From positions 6,200,001-6,264,000 of the forward strand of contig OZ017803.1 of NCBI GenBank assembly GCA_963969395.1: a stretch of 64,000 bases of DNA. Direction: 5' to 3'. The DNA comes from Pseudoscleropodium purum (Eukaryota; Streptophyta; Bryopsida; Hypnales; Brachytheciaceae). This document shows, one piece after another, positions 46,401 to 58,055 of the stretch (the first letter of the stretch is position 1; each line of letters begins with the position of its first letter). The notes beneath the pieces are model-generated. The model did not search any database. It had not been told where the DNA came from and saw only the letters and a list, made by a program, of their open reading frames with translations. Made by a program: the position numbers and the translations under genes.

Positions 46401-47880
46401 ATGTCTTACTTTGTACCACCATGCAACTATGGCATGGTAGAATACGATCTCAGCCGTTCTGGACACTGCCACCAGCTGAATTTCCCCTTTCTTGAGCGGC
46501 TTAACCTCAAGACCATCATCTACCTTTCTCACGACGAGCCGTCTCAACCGTTGTACGTGTACTTATGTTTTCTCTCGGGACTTGGGTTGAGAACATAAAC
46601 GAGCAATGAAGCAGAATACATTTAACAAGAGAACTGCATTACTCAGATAGGGACAACAGCTTTTAGTCTCGTCATTTGAAATTTCGTGCGGTAACTTTCC
46701 ACGTATACGCCAATGAGACAATTTAACCAGCGCATGATTTGCGTAAATAAACCGCTCTGAGACCTTAATGATTAACAAATAATTTGGTGTAATTTCTGAG
46801 CAGCCTGAATTTCCTCGAGGATCAGGGAATCACGCTCATCCGGCCCCTGAGCCTTGATAATGGCATATCAGAGACAAGGCCCATGTCAGAGGCGGAAGTC
46901 CTGTTCGCTTTACAGGTTAACTCCTCTCCCTTGATTCTGGTCGAATTGCCCTGCTCTGTTGTAAGATTACTATCAAGTAGTTTCCTCTAGCTTCAAACTA
47001 GAACTCAAGGTGATTCCTTGAATAATGAAACAATCTTTTAAAGAAAGCAATGCCACGGGCATAAGCTTATACGTAACTGACATCTAGTGCAGGTTATACT
47101 TTCTCCACAATACTACCCCCTGCATGTGATGTGCAATTTCGGGCGCCACCGCACTGGTTAGTGACCTGACTTTGCGACATATGTTCGGTCGTTCATAACG
47201 TTAAACAATGCAAGCCTTCAGGACATCAAACCAGCTGCATTACGAAATTCTAGTAACGTGTCAGCATAGTACGAAGAACAGTATTTCAAGTTTACGAGAG
47301 TTGAAGTTGTCAGATCGCCTGAAAATGACTGCATCATTTAACTAGATAGCCTCATCCTAGTGCAGGAACAATAGTGGGCTGTTTGCGGAAGCTCCAGAGA
47401 TGGAGCTTGACAGCCATATTTGAAGAGTACCGACGTTACGCTGGCAACAAAGTTCGCATGCTCAATGAACAGGTGTGGTGCTCATTCTGTCCTCGTCCTC
47501 AACCTGAAATTCACACTTGGACATTAGTCAATATTCCATTCCTCGTTCACTCCTTGAGAACACATATCACGAAATTGATACCGATATTTCATTTTGGTTG
47601 AGGATCCGTTTATGTAATTTGGAGATTCCACTAAAGGTCTCTATCGCTAGCCGATTCTCATCTTTGAGGTCAAAATTTGATGTTACTCTGCTAATCTAAG
47701 CCGTAATAATTTAGAAAACTGAAAAGCTTGTGATATGATGATACGCACTTGAATGCACGATTCTGTCTTGACGTCATGCATCACTAAAGTGAGCAGGAAA
47801 CTTGCCAACTGCAGTTTATCGAGCTTTTTGACACAGACTTGGTCCGAATCCCACTTCAGGAGCGCCCGACTTGGCTCTGA
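46401..47880 (+). CDS. PFA-DSP / Siw14-Oca-type atypical dual-specificity phosphatase
   Basis: Five exons (46401-46552, 46804-46915, 47093-47156, 47366-47472, 47815-47880) join in frame to 166 residues with GT-AG introns. The family (plant and fungal atypical DSPs, Siw14/Oca) includes phosphatases that remove the 5-beta-phosphate of inositol pyrophosphates; activity here is inferred. Landmarks are FVPPCNYGMVEYDLSRSG (4-21), LNFPFLERLNLKTIIYLS (26-43), FLNFLEDQGI (51-60), the active-site loop VMCNFGRHRTG (100-110) with Cys102 and Arg108 in C-x5-R spacing, GCLRKLQRWSLTAIFEEYRR (114-133) and FIELFDTDL (146-154). The residue before the catalytic Cys is Met where the family usually has His. The motifs resemble the Oca6-like subgroup more than typical plant PFA-DSPs, but catalytic residues are kept. 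The start is the first Met before the conserved region; a 5' non-coding exon is possible. It converges on RPL15, 942 bp apart. Confidence 0.92.
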
Positions 47881-48822
47881 CCACGTCGAAGTGGTACAAT
47901 ACTTTGTACCCCCGAGGCGTGCCGAAAGAGACCTAGCTAAAAGTCTTCAGTTGTTTTAGGTATGTAGGCATAGGTGACGTAAGTGATCTTCATATTATTG
48001 CATGTGAATGTGCATATCCTGCTACATTGTTGCCGTTCAATTCCCATCACTTTTATTGTTGAACTACGCCTACTTTCCATTAGCTACATCATATTTAAGT
48101 GCAGGCACTTAACCCTGCATCCCCTCGAAATACATTACTTTGACGATGCACACTCATAGATGAAGGCCCGTCATTAGGGTCTACACACCATCCGTTTCTG
48201 GGGAACCTCGTTAAGTGCTTTTGAAGAAAGTAAAGCGGCATCCTGACCGGAAGAGGAAAAAGAAAAGACAAATTGATGTTTGAATGCATTCTCTAATACT
48301 GTAGTCCAAATGGCCAATCTCCTTTATAGTATCGCCGGTCAACTTCCGCCCAAGAATGTCGAGTCCCAACGGTATTCTCAACTGAAGGCAAAACAAAGCA
48401 TTCAACGTTACTTATGTGGACTCTGGTTGCTACAGTCCCAATCCTTGCTATCGCAACTTCAACATTGACAAGCTCTCAAGGAATTGACGGCTTCAATTCT
48501 AAATTACGTAGTACAGAGAAGGAATTCCACACAATAGCGGAGTAAAAATTGACAGTCCAGAGATTACTGCAGCAAGTGTAAGACACAATTTCATCTCCAG
48601 AAAACAACCGAAGATCACAGAGCATATACGTGAAGGAAACCCATTCAAACCTGGTCAAGTGGTATTCATAATTTCAACATATTCAGCTCGGAACTACCAC
48701 GTGGTGAAAGTAGACATAGGTGAAAAGAGATGTGCATTCTCAAAACCGTGGTAGGCCATTACATTAAGAAATTGATGCTGACCAACATGAGAGAAAGAAT
48801 CTCATCCATAACTCTAAGATCC
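47881..48822. other. Convergent intergenic region between the phosphatase and RPL15 genes
   Basis: This should hold the 3' ends of both transcripts. Overlapping frames at 48095-48658 show no domain. Nothing else is recognised. Confidence 0.5.
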
Positions 48823-50487
48823 TCATCGGTAACGCTTGAGAGACAGGGTGTTGTTGCGCTTCCAAGTGGCACGGATTGAAGGGCGAGCCTTGGTGTACAA
48901 GTGTCCTCTGCCGCGAAGACCACGGTACTTCTTGCCTGCCGAGGTCAGTCCACGCAACTCACGGTGCTTGTGCACAGGGTTCACGATCCAATTGATGCGC
49001 GGGTCCTTGCGGATGACTGTGTGTTGTGGGTCAACCAAGATGATTTCGAAGTACTTGTAGGTCGAATCCTGCAAACAGAGAGTATTGCGTTCGATTAAAG
49101 CATTCAATCCACACTCACTACGAAAAAAGAAGAGGGCTTGTAACAATTATCACCATAGTTCATTTCAAATTCGAAGGACCCTGACTAATACAGCACGAGG
49201 TAAGAAGTGGTATAGAAACTGATTGATTCGTGACCTTCTAAACAATCATACTGTAGCTAATACACCAACCTGACAGCCATTAATGCCAAACAGATGGCCA
49301 CTTGCAAGATAGAATAGCAATTGAATAAAGGATCGACCAATGAGCATTAGTGGGGATGGAATTGTGCACATTGTGGAACCTCATTATTAGAATGCAATAG
49401 CTTACATAATTATGAAAGTGGCAAAAAATTTGGTGTGATGCCAAAATTGAAATTAGCATATCCATCTTGAGTATAACAAAATGTCACAAAACATAAAAAA
49501 TGGTATGTGAGTACAGACCTGGTTGATCCAGTACGAATTCAAAACCCTAAGGCCCCCAAGCTTGCGTCCAGCACGCTCCTCAGCAACAGACCTCAAATTA
49601 CGCTGGAACTTGAGCTGTGTAATACCTTGGTTCTTGGGCTTTCCATACACAATACCCTTGGACACCGGCCTCTTCCTGCCTCCACGGCGGACGCGAACAC
49701 GGTAGACGACGTATCCCTACAATTAAGAATAAAAGAGTCCATCATAAAGGAGTAAAAATCTCATACCACGATCCGGTTGAATTCTGACCTAAGTAAATTT
49801 CTTGTGAACTCACAAAAACGATCATTAAGAATTCGAATTGCTCAATGAAACAGACAACATGCGGCACCTCACACCATTCGACAAATCCCAGATCAGAAGC
49901 TCGGCCTGAAACCCTAACCAACGCGAACAATCAAATAAAACTGCACAAAGCTGGAAGATATTGGAGCGGTGAATACAAAAATTGCAAATTCCAGGTGCAA
50001 ACTGACCTGCTTGGCCTTATAACCTAAACGACGAGCCTTGTCAGGTCGGCTGGGGCGGGTGACGCGGACAATGCCGGGCAGCTGCCTGAACTCCCAGCAG
50101 CGCACACGAAGCAAGAAACGCAAGACATCGGACTGCTTCTTCCTCCACAGCTCCTCGATGTACTTGTACGCACCTGCACAACCGATCATGCAAACATGTC
50201 TCAACATCCACACACCCTTACGAATTTTAATTCATTTTCAAAGTGAAGGGAATAGGGGAGAAGTATATGCACGACATGGAGTGTGAGAGTGCAGAAATGG
50301 AAGCGTACCCATTGTTGAAGAGAGGCCGCGCCTGCAGTGGAGCGTGGCTATGGCGATGGAGAACCGAAAAGGACCACCACAGTCGAGCGTCTGCTACAAT
50401 AAACCCCACCCCTGACCGAAACCCTAAAACTCGCAGAGCATATCCAGGGCTTGATCCAGGTGACGAAACTTGAGATACCTTACCCAT
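48823..50487 (-). CDS. RPL15: 60S ribosomal protein L15 (eL15)
   Basis: Four exons on the minus strand, 50487-50484 (ATGG only), 50173-50007, 49716-49519 and 49068-48823, join in frame to 204 residues, the usual eL15 length. All introns are GT-AG. eL15 is a core rRNA-binding protein of the large subunit. Landmarks are [18 protein letters not shown] (2-19), [14 protein letters not shown] (44-57), [20 protein letters not shown] (63-82), [20 protein letters not shown] (88-107), [20 protein letters not shown] (117-136), [20 protein letters not shown] (147-166) and the C-terminal [10 protein letters not shown]. The 4-nt first coding exon is supported because GGT across the junction gives the invariant MGAYKY start. 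AAACCCTAA motifs lie in introns 1 and 2. A repeat element begins only 66 bp upstream of the ATG. Confidence 0.97.
50419..50427 (+). promoter_or_regulatory. telo-box in intron 1 of RPL15
   Basis: AAACCCTAA, 58-66 bp downstream of the short first coding exon. A second copy lies at 49909-49917 in intron 2. The motif is common at plant ribosomal protein promoters. Here the space upstream of the ATG is a transposon remnant, which makes an intronic regulatory role worth considering, but it is unproven. Confidence 0.4.
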
Positions 50488-50553
50488 TGAGGTTTTGATG
50501 GTTTAATTTTTTTTCTGCTCAAACTTGTTGAAAGTGATCTCATGAACTTTTAA

Positions 50554-51469
50554 TTAACCCCGAGGCATCAAATTCTGGAGTTGACACTACTTTGAAGTTA
50601 AATGAAACCTAATCAAGTTGTTATTTTTAATAATTTATTTTTTTTAAAACTCCTTTTGAAGTCTAGTTTTAGCATCAAAAATTCAATTTTGTAAATGATT
50701 GATTATGATTTCTCTATTCAAAATTTTATGCAAGGGTGTCCATTGCAATCTTGACTTTCTAGAGTGTTGAGAGCTCTTAGAAATGAGCCTCAAATGCACT
50801 AAATCTCAAAGAAAAATTCATACTAGAAATTCATTCAAAAAAATTGTACAAGAAATTTTGAAAAGCCATAAATTGATCGGGGTTATGCATGTTATGTCCT
50901 TTAACCTCTTATTTTTTTGGTGACCAATTTTTAGGTTTGACATGTGAAAAGAATAGTGAAAGACTTTATATCACTTTTATAATTTTAACACCTTTGAGAT
51001 CAAACATTATAACATTAGAGAAGATTTGAGGCCTATAAAGGGCCGTTTTGGGCAAGTTCCCATCGTTGTTTCCCTTGCAATGAAGCGGACAGCAACTATC
51101 AAAAAAATATGTTTTTGAAATGCAAAAAAAAAGTTGAAAAAAAAATCAAATTTTTCTTTTTGGAAAGTGACTTGGCACTCTTGCGACTATATTAGATTGC
51201 ACTACTAGTAGTGTTCTCAATACGTTCATAGTGTTTTCAAGCCATGATAACTTACAGTCTCTTGTTGGCCTCAAAAATCCTCTAATGTCTTACAATTTGT
51301 AAGTGATATTGTTGTGTTTTCTTTTCCTATGTGATCTCTAACATATCTTGTTTGAATTTGTATGGTTACAATTCAAAAAAATTGATGCAACTTATTAAAA
51401 TTTTTTTTTTGGTTCAATTTAGAGCAAATTTCTAAAAGCTCGCAAAAGACCTTGGGCATTTAGGAGTTG
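50554..51469. mobile_element. TTAA-type element, subfamily III, abutting RPL15, with nested MITE
   Basis: The left end is TTAACCCCGAGGCATC and the right end GGGCATTTAGGAGTTGA. The interior is co-linear with 27038-27692 (TACTTTGAAGTTAAATGAAA, GCAAGGGTGTCCATTGCAAT, TTGTGTTTTCTTTTCC). A CATTAGA-type MITE is nested at 51013-51287. The element starts 66 bp upstream of the RPL15 start codon. Confidence 0.75.
51013..51287. repeat. CATTAGA-type MITE, copy 5 (nested)
   Basis: The ends are CATTAGAGAAGATTTGAGGC and GGCCTCAAAAATCCTCTAATG. It is 275 bp, A/T-rich in the middle, and interrupts the element at 50554-51469: words flanking it continue the sequence of the copy at 27038-27692. Confidence 0.85.
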
Positions 51470-53310
51470 AGAACTTGGTGCATTCTTTGTAAAGGATTAA
51501 AAGTTTAAAGTTTACAATTTATTCTTATGACAATTTTTAGTCGAAGGTGGTCTCTATCTCGACAATTATAGATACTTTTAAGTTTAGGGTTTTTTTTTTA
51601 AATTTTGACTCATTTCAACCAGGATGGGCTTTCATCAAAATTTTAATTCAATTCATTGATTTGAATATTTTGAATTGAGACCTAGTTTGTATTTAACTAA
51701 AATATGTTTTAAATATTGCTTCATATATTCAAACCAAATAAATATAAATAATAAATTGTTAATATATTTAAATTATAAATTTGGAATGTTTTAATTCTAT
51801 AATTTATAAAAATTGATTTCATAAATTCTTAGTATTATAAAAGTAGTGGAACTTTGTTCAAGCAAGAATTGACAACAAATAAGGTGGTTTGGCTTAAAAC
51901 ATTAGAATTATAAAAATTACCTTGTCAAATGACCCCCCAAACTAGAGAACACATAATTAGTTGTAGTAGTAGATTTAAACAATTGTGACTTTAAATTTTA
52001 CTTGAGTGGATTTAAGATATAATTTTTTCAAATTGTAAACTTCATCCTAAAATGGATCCTACAATAGCTCAAAATTTCAAGTACGGACTCTATGTACATT
52101 AGTGCATAAATCAAACCATCACATAATTTATATATTTTTAATATTTTGCAAATCTCAAAAATTCTAATCAAATACTATGTATAATAACTTACATCCTTGT
52201 TCAAAATATCTACAGAGTTTTGTCTAAAAATAAGCGTTATTTTTATTTAAATCCATGGAAGAGAACTAAAAGAATAATAATACAAAATATCCAAATGAAT
52301 ATTTTATAATTGTTTTATTATTTATTTATATGGACCAATGAGCCAATTGATGTATTTGACAACATCTTTTGGTCCTTCCTTTCTTTGACATCTTTCTACA
52401 TTTTTGTCCAAACTTTGATTTAGAGTGATTATTAAAAAAAATCTAAGCCTAAATGTAATTAAATAAATTGTTAACGCAAATTTCAAACCTCTTATGAGAA
52501 TATCATGGCATCGTTGATTACTATTTTTTTATTTGAATCAATTTTATTTTTTAATTTCTTTGGAAACATCCTTCTATTAAATTAGGTTGTTTGTTTGTCA
52601 CGTTGATATCTTTCAGACCATGCATCTCCTATTCACATGTTTGGTATCGTCGGAAAGCCCTTAGCAAGGAGGGATGTACGGGCTTGGTTTTGTGGTGTTC
52701 TGACCTAAGGCATGAAAGTTATTGAATTTTGAAGTTTTTATGAATTAAAAATTTCAAAAAAAATTCTTTTGTTTTGACCGTGGCAACGACATAGGACATA
52801 TTAGTTCACTTTGAAGAACAATTATAAAATAGGGCAGAGAGTATATTTTTTTCATTAAATCTTTTATCAAACTTTTCTAGGTTCCTTTCAAATTCCAACT
52901 AGTTTAGAATTCTTTTTTTAATTTTAAAATTATGTAGGATGCCTTTGCAATATGTGAAATTTGTCAATTGAAAGCTTAATACAAAAACAAGATAATCCAT
53001 CTAACAATATTGTATACAAATAAGAAATGGGATCTTCTATGGAACATTCCAAACAAACATAATATTGATAATTGCAATACAATCAATCTAATATATTAAA
53101 CTCAAATGTGAATAAATAGTCAAAAGTGGTTGCTTCTACATTCATAGTAGTTGAAAGAAACCATTTAGAAGCTCTAAGGAGAGTAACAATATCAACCAAT
53201 AGAAAGAAAAAAAACTTGAATAAAATTTTAAGCCCACCACCTTCCTAATGCTATGCTAAAGATAATGATAAGAACATCTAATAGTAACTTAATTCCAAAA
53301 CCAACCCTAT
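51470..53310. other. AT-rich intergenic DNA
   Basis: No gene is seen. At 52583-52812 there is a reverse-orientation copy of the repeat nested at 19705-20430 (GAAAGTTATTGAATTTTGAA, TTTTGTGGTGTT, GGACATATTAGT). The rest is unassigned. Confidence 0.45.
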
Positions 53311-53580
53311 AGATTGTTGCCTAAAATGCAAAGTTGTTTCTCAAAAACGATCAAGTCGGCTATAGTGCTAAAAAGTTGGCTACAATGCTAAAAGGAAAAA
53401 ATCTCTTGTAATACAACTCTTTCCTTGTTGGAGCCTATGGTCAATTTCCAGTTCACCTATTTTCAGCACTTAAAAAATTCAAAGATAATTGCTATGATGT
53501 CCCAAAATTCTTGGCATTCTCAAAGAACCTGGAATCTCCTTTTGACTCCTTTTGACTCCCAACAAGACTCACTAATAAAA
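53311..53580. repeat. Dispersed repeat upstream of the DUF4050 gene
   Basis: It begins TAGATTGTTGCCTAAAATG and ends GACTCCCAACAAGA, matching the landmarks at 28847-29000 upstream of P1. A short internal direct duplication (CTCCTTTTGACT) occurs near the right end. Confidence 0.55.
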
Positions 53581-54676
53581 AAAAACTTAAATAATTTAAT
53601 AATAGGACCCATGCTTATTCGGACGGTATTAGGTGTCGTTACCTTCCTTCCACGCAACTCCTCCCGCTTCCCAGCCGGCAACCACCACGCACGCTATTTG
53701 AATCGCTCTCTGCCGCTGCGTTGAATTCGAACTTTCTTGTGCTCGTGACGGATTCTCACAAGCCTCGGAGACAAAAAAAAAAAAAGGTTCGCATGCTGAT
53801 GGCTTTACTTTATTCTATCTCCATTTGGCTTCTTCTGCCTCTTCGAGTTTCTGCGGTTTCAGGGTTTTTCGGTTTGTCAAATTTGGTTGGGTTTTCAGGA
53901 TTCCGCCATAGCTGCAGGGTAGTACTGCACCGAATCCTATTTTGAATTGAAGGACAGTGAGTCATGCAAGGAAGTCATTTACACGTTAGGATTTCGAAAT
54001 TTCGAAATATTTGAAAAACTTGAAGAATATGAAAATTTGGAAGTTTATTGAGCGTCGAAGGGTATGAATTCTCTGAATTATGTTTAAATTTGAGCTGTGG
54101 TTCTGTAAGAGTCTCTAGCTGTTTGTACTGGTGTAGGTGACCTGGCGTTTTCAATGACGTATTCGGCAAGCTATGGATCTGTAGTGTCTTTAATTTCTGA
54201 TGAAATGGTTTGTTTTTTAGCAAGAGTTTGTGTCAATGTTAGAATTCACGTAGACTTGTAATGGGGGATCACGATTTTTGTTCCTTTTGTTGTCAGTCCG
54301 AGTTTGTTTTAGTGAAGGTATTTGAATCTAGGCTGTAGATTAGAATGATTGATAGAGACTCTTTGCTTACTTTCTAATGTATGGTGCTTTAGATTTGAGC
54401 TCTTAACGATCAATGTATGTTCCTGTATTTTTTTTTAAATCTTTCTGTACTGTGCTTGGACTTTATGCGGATTTGGCTTGTGTTTGTGAGTCCCAGAGTT
54501 CTGAAATGGTGGTTGTTCTTGAAAAGTAGATGGCAAGTGGAGGAAGGGACTCGAATGCTTGAGGTGTGTGCGAATCCAAGGGTTGATTGGAGTACATTAT
54601 CTTATATGCAAAATCTACGACTTTGCAGTTGGATATACTGGATTCCTACCCCTCAGCTGCAAAGGAATTACGTATG

Positions 54677-57011
54677 TATGGGGTGCGTTTCTTCCTGTAC
54701 CTTACTTGGATCCCTCCTTAGATCAATACAAGGTTATGGTATTAGCACTTATGATTTGCTGGGAATGACCAGGTGAAGCATGCATAACATTCTTGAACCC
54801 TCAAGCGCTCGAAAGTCGTATTCTGGATGATGAAAAGAGTACTTTAAGACATTGTTTAGTCCGAATAACTTCTCATTCATCCAAAGTGATACATGAATCT
54901 TGAATAGACAACCTTCCCTTATGACTAGTTTGATGAAATTGAGTGAAATAATATATTTGTTCAAAATTGATAGCAAAAATGAACAAAAATCTGATAAAGG
55001 ATTCACGCGTTGAATAGTCAAAGATTCTCTGCGCACGCATTACTTTGATTCTACTAAATGTTTAGCTAAAGTTTGTTGACGTGCTATCTTACCATTAATA
55101 ACAGGAACGAGCAAACAGGAGTTGTATTGGATTAGAAGACTGCTTAATGATCTTCAAGTTGCAATCTCAGAATACAACGTTGCTTCCGCTTCTCAAAGTA
55201 AAATGGTGCATCTTTTAATGGCTAAAGAGTGTTGTATGTGTAGTAAGAATTGCTTGCTTCGTATTTCTGATATTTGTTATTCTCTGATAAGCGTCTGTGT
55301 TGCATCAGTGGTTGTTTAGGAGGGTATGTGCGGCCTCCTCCTGCCGCAGCTTTGCCCGAGCAGGCTAACCGACCGTTCAAGAGAAGGTCCAACCGACGGC
55401 TACGGGGCCCATCTGTTCGCTCTTGTCAAGACTGGTGGATGTCTAGTTCTAATGAGATGGGCGACAATCGATCTGTTCTCAATTCCCAAGCGCTAAGAAA
55501 TTTTTCAAAATCTTTCAACGATTGCCAGAAATCTGGCTCAGCCAGTCATAACAATGACAAGTTCTCTTTTGAGAATCTTGGTATTTCTCTTTGCCCTCCT
55601 CTCTTAGTTTGACCAGCATTCATTGCTTTGTAAGTCCTGTTGAGTGAGAGCTTTTGATGTATGTATCTTTGTTTTGATTCAGATGGTGCAAACCATTCGT
55701 GCTTGTAGTCCCTTAACCCTTACAGAATGATTCCTTTCTCATTTCCCTTCAGGACTTTAGTTCCCTGCATTCATCATCCAACTACCCCTGCAGGGGGAAT
55801 GATGATTAATATAGTATGTGATAATAGAATGCTATTCTTGTTGACACAAATTTGGAATCTCGATAAGTGAATGACACATGGATGGTCAACTACTTGGGAA
55901 CTGAATGGAACTCAGGGATTAAATCTGCAAAGTTTTCTTCGAAATAAATGCTCTTTCTAATCGTAGTGCCTCTTTGATTCTTAAATATTTAGACGATTTT
56001 CTATCTTGTGATGGAAATTTTTGAAAACATGCTAGGGTTGATCTGAATGCTTGAATCTCAACAGCTTTAGCTAATTGGCACAAACAACGACGAGAGTGGG
56101 TTGGCAATCGTAAGCCTGAACCACGACAACTGCGAGAACCTGTTATCAGGTATGGCCGTCGCTGACCGAGTGTATCCCACCCTTCTCTTTACATATTTTA
56201 AAAACGAGATGCTGTTGGATGTATTCACTAATTAGGCTGAGCATAAAGTGTACGGTACTTGTTAAATTATCTCCTCAGAAGATATTAGAGAAATGTTTAT
56301 GCTAACTTCATGTTTCAATATGTAATTTGCACTCTGTTAGATAATCTGTATCCTTCTTAAATGGAGTTTTGTATGCCAAGGTTTCGATGGATTTGCTCAA
56401 GTGCTTTAATGTGGTGACTGCTGTGTTACAGATGGAGCGCAACCTATGAGGATCTACTTGGCACAAGTCGTCCCTTTACAGAGCCTGTGCCTCTTCCTGT
56501 ACGTCCCACCATGACACCCTCTCTCGCAATTCTACAATGTGCTTTCTAAATTCTCAAGTCTGAATTTGCTACTCTTGAAGGGATCCCCCAATTTTTGTGC
56601 TTCAAGCTTTTCCGCTTGTGACTTGCCATGACATTGTTATCCAGTTCTAGCGGGGTTCCACAAAAATTGGGATCCATTAGTGAGGTCTTTACTACCGGTA
56701 GTGATGCCAATCTGCAGTCACCCCTCTTTAATATGACATGTTTGGGAAACCCTAACGAAAAGGTGCCACTTAGTCACTCCTCACAAGCTTGAGTTGTCAA
56801 GTCTCGAGTGATAGAGATATAAAAATTTGCCATATTATGGAGTGTCGCATTAAAGAGGTGTAATAGCAATCCTTCCCCAAGAATCCCGAGGAAATTTATT
56901 CCATCGTAGTCAATGCATGGTATGGGAAACTGGTTAAGCTATATTTGCTTGTCGCAGGAGATGGTGGACTTTTTGGTGGACGTCTGGGAGCAAGAAGGCT
57001 TATACGGATGA
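54677..57011 (+). CDS. DUF4050-domain plant protein
   Basis: Four exons are well supported: 55309-55580, 56065-56149, 56432-56498 and 56958-57011 (TGA at 57009). All junctions are GT-AG and keep frame. They encode the conserved plant DUF4050 layout: RRSNRRLRGPS, then DWWMSSSNEM, ANWHKQRREWVGN, REPVIRWSATYEDLLGTSRP and EMVDFLVDVWEQEGLYG at the C-terminus. The molecular function of this family is unknown to me. The first coding exon is probably the micro-exon 54677-54681 (ATGGG|GTGCGT). It joins in phase to give MGGCLGGYVRPPP, a 160-residue protein with a possible N-myristoylation start (Met-Gly-Gly-Cys). No other upstream ATG that I tried joined in the needed phase with as good a donor, but the start remains less certain than the rest. 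5' untranslated sequence probably extends to about 53620, where GC rises. Confidence 0.85.
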
Positions 57012-57884
57012 AGTGAGAGTTTCTCCATTCCAATTGTATGTGATGGCCAGTTTTGCTGGTCCACATGGCAATGTGTTCATTCATACGAATTGTCGAGGGG
57101 GTATCAGAATGTGTGTTTGCAAGGTTAGAAAGGCACTAAATTCACACTTTTTTTTTTCTGTTTGCTCTGCCTTGTCGAGGAATTGAAGCTTCGTTCAGGC
57201 AATACAATCTTCGTTCAGGCCTTGCAAGCTTCGTTATTTTCAATTTTGGGTGTCGAGTGGGTGGATGAACTCAGACCGCATCACAAGTCGGATCGTAGAA
57301 GTTTTTGGCAAATGCTCGTCTAGGTTTGATCGCTTTGGGTTTTTGTGTTACGGGAGTTTACGGAACGTCTGAAATGTTAATTTCGTTAGCACGGAGTATA
57401 ATCTTGTGAAGTTCACAATTTTGTGAGCATTGGTCTCTGCACTTCATTTATTTATTACCTTCTACGCCATTTGGGTTTCACCTTCTTCAGTATGCAGATA
57501 AGAGTATGTCTCATGGAGAATTTTATTGATGGTTTGCTGAAACATGTTTTGGGGGTCATCATTTAGATTCATTTTTCTGCATGCACACCTGGGATAATAG
57601 CTGTTCTGCAAGATTATAGCTTTTACACAACTCTGTGAATTCGTAGTTTCATCAGCTTTTTCTCGACTGGTTCCTATTTTAATGAAATGCAAAGAATCAA
57701 AGAATGAGAAAACGAACTTTCTGTTGAGACTTGGTTTGAAATAATCCAAATGCCAATTTGGGTCGTCAATAGCATTACAAGGTTAACCCTTGAACGTGGG
57801 GGTCTCTGGAAATCATCTGTTTTGATATTGTGTGCATTTTTGGATTAAAAAAATGAAAAAGCACTTGTTGAAAGTCAAGCTATT
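57012..57884. other. 3' flank of the DUF4050 gene
   Basis: Presumed 3' untranslated and downstream sequence. TTCGTTCAGGC occurs twice close together near 57190-57220. No further gene is seen. Confidence 0.45.
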
Positions 57885-58046
57885 GTAGAAGATCTTCCCT
57901 TTCCCCACAAAATATGGGGATACATATTTGCATTAATGTCTTACACAACAATCTATAAACCTATAAATGATAGAGAATCTTATTGTATAGGATAGAAGTG
58001 CAATTATTCATCCACAAAATTTATGGGAAAAGGGAAGATCTTCTAG
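57885..58046. mobile_element. 162-bp MITE with 9-bp target-site duplication
   Basis: The ends are GTAGAAGATCTTCCC and GGGAAGATCTTCTAG; imperfect inversion extends about 33 bp. It is flanked by the direct repeat CAAGCTATT at 57876-57884 and 58047-58055. A 9-bp duplication is typical of Mutator-type (MULE) transposition, so this is probably a Mutator-derived MITE. It is non-coding. Confidence 0.88.
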
Positions 58047-58055
58047 CAAGCTATT

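Noticed and set aside
54417..54776. 119-codon plus frame containing an MGCVSSC motif
   Set aside because: It does not join in phase to the DUF4050 exons by its best donor and shows no domain. The ATGGG donor within it gives a better gene start.
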